Part shown: piece by piece, positions 61,754 to 64,000 of the stretch
How positions within the stretch are numbered: the stretch's first letter is position 1
Layout: each line of letters opens with the position of its first letter
Assembly (NCBI GenBank): GCA_002730525.1
Contig: PCAK01000023.1
Span: 93,460-157,459 of the forward strand
Source of the DNA: Acidobacteriota bacterium
Lineage (GTDB): Bacteria; Acidobacteriota; Vicinamibacteria; Vicinamibacterales; UBA823
Length of the DNA stretch: 64,000 nucleotides
Direction of reading: 5' to 3'
Notes under the pieces: generated by a model
The model's input: only the letters and a program-made list of their open reading frames with translations
The model's database searches: none
What the model was told of the DNA's origin: nothing
Program-made: the position numbers and the translations under genes

Positions 61754-62353
61754 TCACTCTTGCCGCAGTCGGAACGAAGCCGCTATGTGTGCAAAGATTC
61801 GTTCGTAGGTGACGAATCGGGACTGTTCTGCGCTGCAAATAAGACGATAGAGATAGCTGCCCTTTGGAAAGGAGTACTGCCGCATACTCTGCATCCCCCG
61901 GGGCCCCGGCCGAGTGTACTCAGTCACGATCACGGTAACGCCTTCAGGGTCCAGGGTCAGCGATCGGAACGTGCCGGCTTGAGGCTCCTCCTCTCGAATG
62001 AGATCCATCTCTATCTCGGCGAACACATCGGTAATCTCCTCGGGTGTAAGCGGCACATCGAGGCGTGCCCTCTTGAGAACCACCATCGCATCTCCGGCCG
62101 CCGGCGCCAGTGCCACCAGCGACTCCTGATCTCCGCTCACCGTGTTCCAATCCTCTGCGGGGTATTCCAGGGCGCAGCACTCCAACGATTGCCACAATGG
62201 CTGGAACCTGACCAACGAGGTCCGACCGTAGTACGTGGGTGTCAAAGGCGCAGCAGGCAGACCGCTGGAGCCGGACGAGGCACACGCGGCCGTCAGCAAA
62301 CTGCAGACTATGGCGCTCACGAGCGGCCATGGCGAATAGGCTTGTCTGAACAT
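61754..62353 (-). CDS. Putative lipoprotein
   Basis: A 199-residue protein. The signal peptide ends in a lipobox (SAIVCSLLTAAC, lipid Cys about 24), so it should be membrane-anchored. The mature part includes SLVRFQPLWQSLECCALEYP, PLTPEEITDVFAEIEMDLIR and YSFPKGSYLYRLICSAEQSR. No family recognised. ATG 62353 fits the signal peptide; the longer frame does not. It lies upstream of the spermidine-synthase-like gene on the same strand, 131 nt apart. Confidence 0.7.
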   Translation of the reverse strand: MFRQAYSPWPLVSAIVCSLLTAACASSGSSGLPAAPLTPTYYGRTSLVRFQPLWQSLECCALEYPAEDWNTVSGDQESLVALAPAAGDAMVVLKRARLDVPLTPEEITDVFAEIEMDLIREEEPQAGTFRSLTLDPEGVTVIVTEYTRPGPRGMQSMRQYSFPKGSYLYRLICSAEQSRFVTYERIFAHIAASFRLRQE

Positions 62354-62731
62354 TCCGATCACTCCTGAATCTGATCTCCCGGGCCTCGTCCCCGAGCGTT
62401 GGGCAGGCTGCCAGGGCAGTGTACGCGACAATCTCTCGCCTGAAAAGGCCTGTGGCACCGTTCGGCTTAGAGCAGCTCAGGTGAAGCTTGTCGGGGTCCG
62501 ACGCTGATCGGTCAGCCGGCCCTGTGAAGGCACACGCTGGACCTTTTCATTCTTTCATGACGGGTTGGTGTATATTGGCGCGCACAGCGCGGCTGTGGGC
62601 GCTGGGGCCCCTCGGGCCGAAACCGCCCATGCGTTCGGAGATGCCGCCGCGGCGGAGTCTGAAGCAGGTGGCTGGTGCCGTCCGCATGGATCCGTCGGGC
62701 TTGCCCCGTCAGGGCGAGTGAGTGGAGCAGG
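62354..62731. promoter_or_regulatory. 378-nt intergenic leader of the pilin cluster with promoter and hairpins
   Basis: No gene is seen. TATATT at 62571-62576 is a plausible plus-strand -10. Directly after it, 62578-62602 can form an 11-pair hairpin with one mismatch (arms GCGCGCACAGC and GCTGTGGGCGC, loop GCG). A second stem, GGCCC-CTC-GGGCC, lies at 62606-62618. The remaining 110 nt before the first pilin are GC-rich with no motif of a known riboswitch that I recognise. Confidence 0.45.
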
Positions 62732-62929
62732 ATGATGCGAACTGCTGGTTCCCGACCAGCGCACATCGGATCGCGCCTCCGGTCAGCAGCAGGCCAGACG
62801 ACTGTTGAATGGCTGATGATTGCTGGAACGCTGACCGGCGTTGCGGTTTTCTTCAACTCGATCGTCCCCGACGTCTTGCGAACGTTCGTCAGGTCCCTGG
62901 CGTGGAGCGTGCGGACGCTCGCCCCATGA
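62732..62929 (+). CDS. Flp-type pilin-like protein 1
   Basis: A 65-residue protein with a class III-type prepilin motif: basic leader, then AGQTTVEWLMIAGTLTGVAV, where a prepilin peptidase of the TadV type would cut after Gly, leaving E at +5. A hydrophobic helix and a short C-terminal tail (RSLAWSVRTLAP) follow, the usual length for Flp pilins. ATG 62732 has GGAG upstream; ATG 62735 is equivalent. The stop overlaps the next ATG as ATGA. Confidence 0.75.
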   Translation: MMRTAGSRPAHIGSRLRSAAGQTTVEWLMIAGTLTGVAVFFNSIVPDVLRTFVRSLAWSVRTLAP

Positions 62930-63123
62930 CCAGGGGGGCGCGGGGGCGGACCCTTTGTCGGGATGAGCGCGGTCAAACGTTTGTCGAGTACGTCATGATA
63001 CTCGGTCTGGTCAGTGCCATCATCATCGCCGTAACCGGTATCGTCGTTCCCGGTGTAGGAGTGGTCGTCGTGCGCCTGTTCACACACATGTCGGTCTATC
63101 TGACGACGCCAATGCCAATATAA
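62926..63123 (+). CDS. Flp-type pilin-like protein 2
   Basis: A 65-residue protein. The leader ending CRDERG is followed by QTFVEYVMILGLVSAIIIAV, a classic Flp N-terminus with E+5 and Y+6 after the Gly cleavage site, then a second hydrophobic stretch. It overlaps pilin 1 by 4 nt and lies 29 nt before pilin 3, so all three are probably co-expressed. Confidence 0.78.
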   Translation: MTRGARGRTLCRDERGQTFVEYVMILGLVSAIIIAVTGIVVPGVGVVVVRLFTHMSVYLTTPMPI

Positions 63124-63152
63124 TGCGATTAGTGTACCCGGAGGAGGATTCC

Positions 63153-63428
63153 ATGCAGATGCGAAGTCAGGATTGGTTGCTCTACCACCAGGTAGCCCTG
63201 CGTCAGCGTGCTGGGGCTTTTGGCCGACATGTACGGGGTCGCGTCAAGCGCGTGTTCAAGGATGAAGCAGGGCAGACGCCAACCGAGTATCTGATGATCG
63301 TGGGGCTGATGGCCGCGGTGATCGTCATGGTCTTCACGGTGTACTTCTGGCCACAGGTTAAGATCGCAGCCAACGATTGGGTCACGAAGGTCAGCGACTC
63401 CATTCTGGGCGTCAAAATAGACAAGTAG
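63153..63428 (+). CDS. Flp-type pilin-like protein 3
   Basis: A 91-residue protein with a strong GGAGGAGG ribosome site and ATG 63153. A longer basic leader (RGRVKRVFKDEAG) precedes QTPTEYLMIVGLMAAVIVMV, again with Gly cleavage and E+5/Y+6. The tail is longer (YFWPQVKIAANDWVTKVSDS). The strongest ribosome site of the three suggests it may be the major pilin. Confidence 0.78.
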   Translation: MQMRSQDWLLYHQVALRQRAGAFGRHVRGRVKRVFKDEAGQTPTEYLMIVGLMAAVIVMVFTVYFWPQVKIAANDWVTKVSDSILGVKIDK

Positions 63429-63569
63429 ATAACTCGTTGATGGAAGACGCAAGAAATTGAAGGCATTGAGGGCTGAGTAGCCGCGCGGCCATCGCGGAAG
63501 CGTTGCTCCCTGGGGTTGGTCGTCGCGACGATCACGGTGCGGGCGGAGGAAGATGCGGGAGTGCAATAG

Positions 63570-64000
63570 GTGGTGAACCGAACACGGGCGGTACGAGGGC
63601 AAGCGATGACGGAGACGATGATCATGATGATGTTTCTCTTCCTGATGATCTTCGGCTTTGTCCACATGTGCATGCTGATCGCCACGAAGCACATGGTCAA
63701 CTACGCCGCCTTTGCGGCCGCCAGGACAGCGATGGTGGACGGCGACCGGGCAGGTGCGGCGTCGGGCGTTCTCGACAACCTGCGCTGGTGGAATGCGTGG
63801 GTCGACTGCGAACTCGGCCCCTCAACTCCGGTCCGCAAGTGCGCGGTGGAGACCGAGACGCGTGACATCCGCGGCAAGTTGCGGGAGGGCGTCAAGGCGA
63901 CCTACCGGGTTCCGTTCGGGCTGCCAATCTTCAACGCCATTCCCGATGGAGGGATTCAAGTGATCGGGTTCGCGCCGCTGAAAGTGCAGGGCGATATTCA
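63570..64000 (+). CDS. TadE/TadG-like pseudopilin, cut by the window end
   Basis: At least 143 codons, open at the window end. GTG 63570 has GGGAG 8 nt upstream. The start VNRTRAVRGQAMTETMIMMM resembles the pilins (Gly, then E+5), followed by FLFLMIFGFVHMCMLIATKH and a soluble region with NYAAFAAARTAMVDGDRAGA, typical of TadE-like minor pseudopilins. Two Cys (VDCELG and RKCAVE) may form a disulfide. It follows the three Flp-like genes and marks a Tad-type locus continuing beyond the window. Confidence 0.7.
   Translation, partial: MVNRTRAVRGQAMTETMIMMMFLFLMIFGFVHMCMLIATKHMVNYAAFAAARTAMVDGDRAGAASGVLDNLRWWNAWVDCELGPSTPVRKCAVETETRDIRGKLREGVKATYRVPFGLPIFNAIPDGGIQVIGFAPLKVQGDI

Noticed and set aside
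61667..62368. 233-codon plus-strand ORF over the lipoprotein gene
   Set aside because: Antisense to a lipoprotein with a clear signal peptide; no domain of its own.
62578..62731. Cyclic-di-GMP (GEMM) riboswitch before the pilins
   Set aside because: The conserved GEMM core motifs are not present, although hairpins are.

Overview
The window is about 64 kb of GC-rich bacterial chromosome, densely packed, with many 1-8 nt gene overlaps. The mix suggests an Acidobacteriota-type organism, perhaps Vicinamibacteria-like. It includes bacillithiol ligase BshC, several secreted beta-propeller proteins, PEGA-domain Ser/Thr kinases, a UbiD/HpaB cluster, and HD-GYP and CsgG-like proteins. This assignment is inferred from gene content; there is no rRNA in the window to confirm it.

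Layout. 1-9 kb: the end of rsmE, then a minus-strand stress operon xdhC-hrcA-grpE-dnaJ-prmA (no dnaK, no CIRCE element seen), a class A penicillin-binding protein and bshC. 9-22 kb: a membrane pseudokinase with PEGA domains overlapping carA, then carB, mazG, a DUF1844 gene, a metallo-beta-lactamase-fold hydrolase, ribF, cysS, a class III aminotransferase and a frameshifted yraN. 22.4-27.3 kb: tRNA-Gly and tRNA-Cys, followed by a scar zone. The scar holds an integrase tail fused into a small cysteine-rich ORF, and remnants of a Ser/Thr kinase and an HD-GYP gene on either side of an intact CsgG-like gene. An MscS-family channel follows. 27.3-36.6 kb: a giant propeller protein interrupted by one in-frame TGA, then an MFS transporter with an 8-bp tandem repeat in its leader, a UbiD decarboxylase, an HpaB-type monooxygenase and another exported propeller. 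This is probably an aromatic or phenolic acid catabolic unit. 36.7-50.3 kb: FG-GAP and TPR proteins, ftsB and marR with a palindromic operator, a 159-bp palindromic repeat element, pdxJ, a Tat-exported PLP enzyme, a ferredoxin, a response regulator, pcm, pheA, a YyaL-type protein and a dienoyl-CoA hydratase-like protein.

50.3-59.2 kb: a tRNA-Leu scar with a DUF5916-like gene broken on one side, a nuclease-like remnant, and a PP2C phosphatase missing its N-terminus. The PP2C overlaps a tandem double-kinase receptor with a PEGA-like region. Two exported proteins follow in the same tight operon (TPR plus propeller; PEGA plus PDZ plus TPR). Together they look like an envelope signalling module that has not been described under that architecture as far as I know. 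The operon runs into a gene graveyard with NADH dehydrogenase, HpcH/HpaI aldolase and sulfatase fragments. 59.3-64 kb: a membrane protein fused to a spermidine-synthase-like domain, a lipoprotein, and the start of a Tad/Flp-type pilus locus with three tandem Flp-like pilins and a TadE-like gene cut by the window end.

Two cross-cutting patterns stand out. An extended -10 motif of the form TGCTAnnnT recurs close to start codons, several of which would be leaderless. Decayed or chimeric gene fragments cluster next to tRNA genes and at operon ends.
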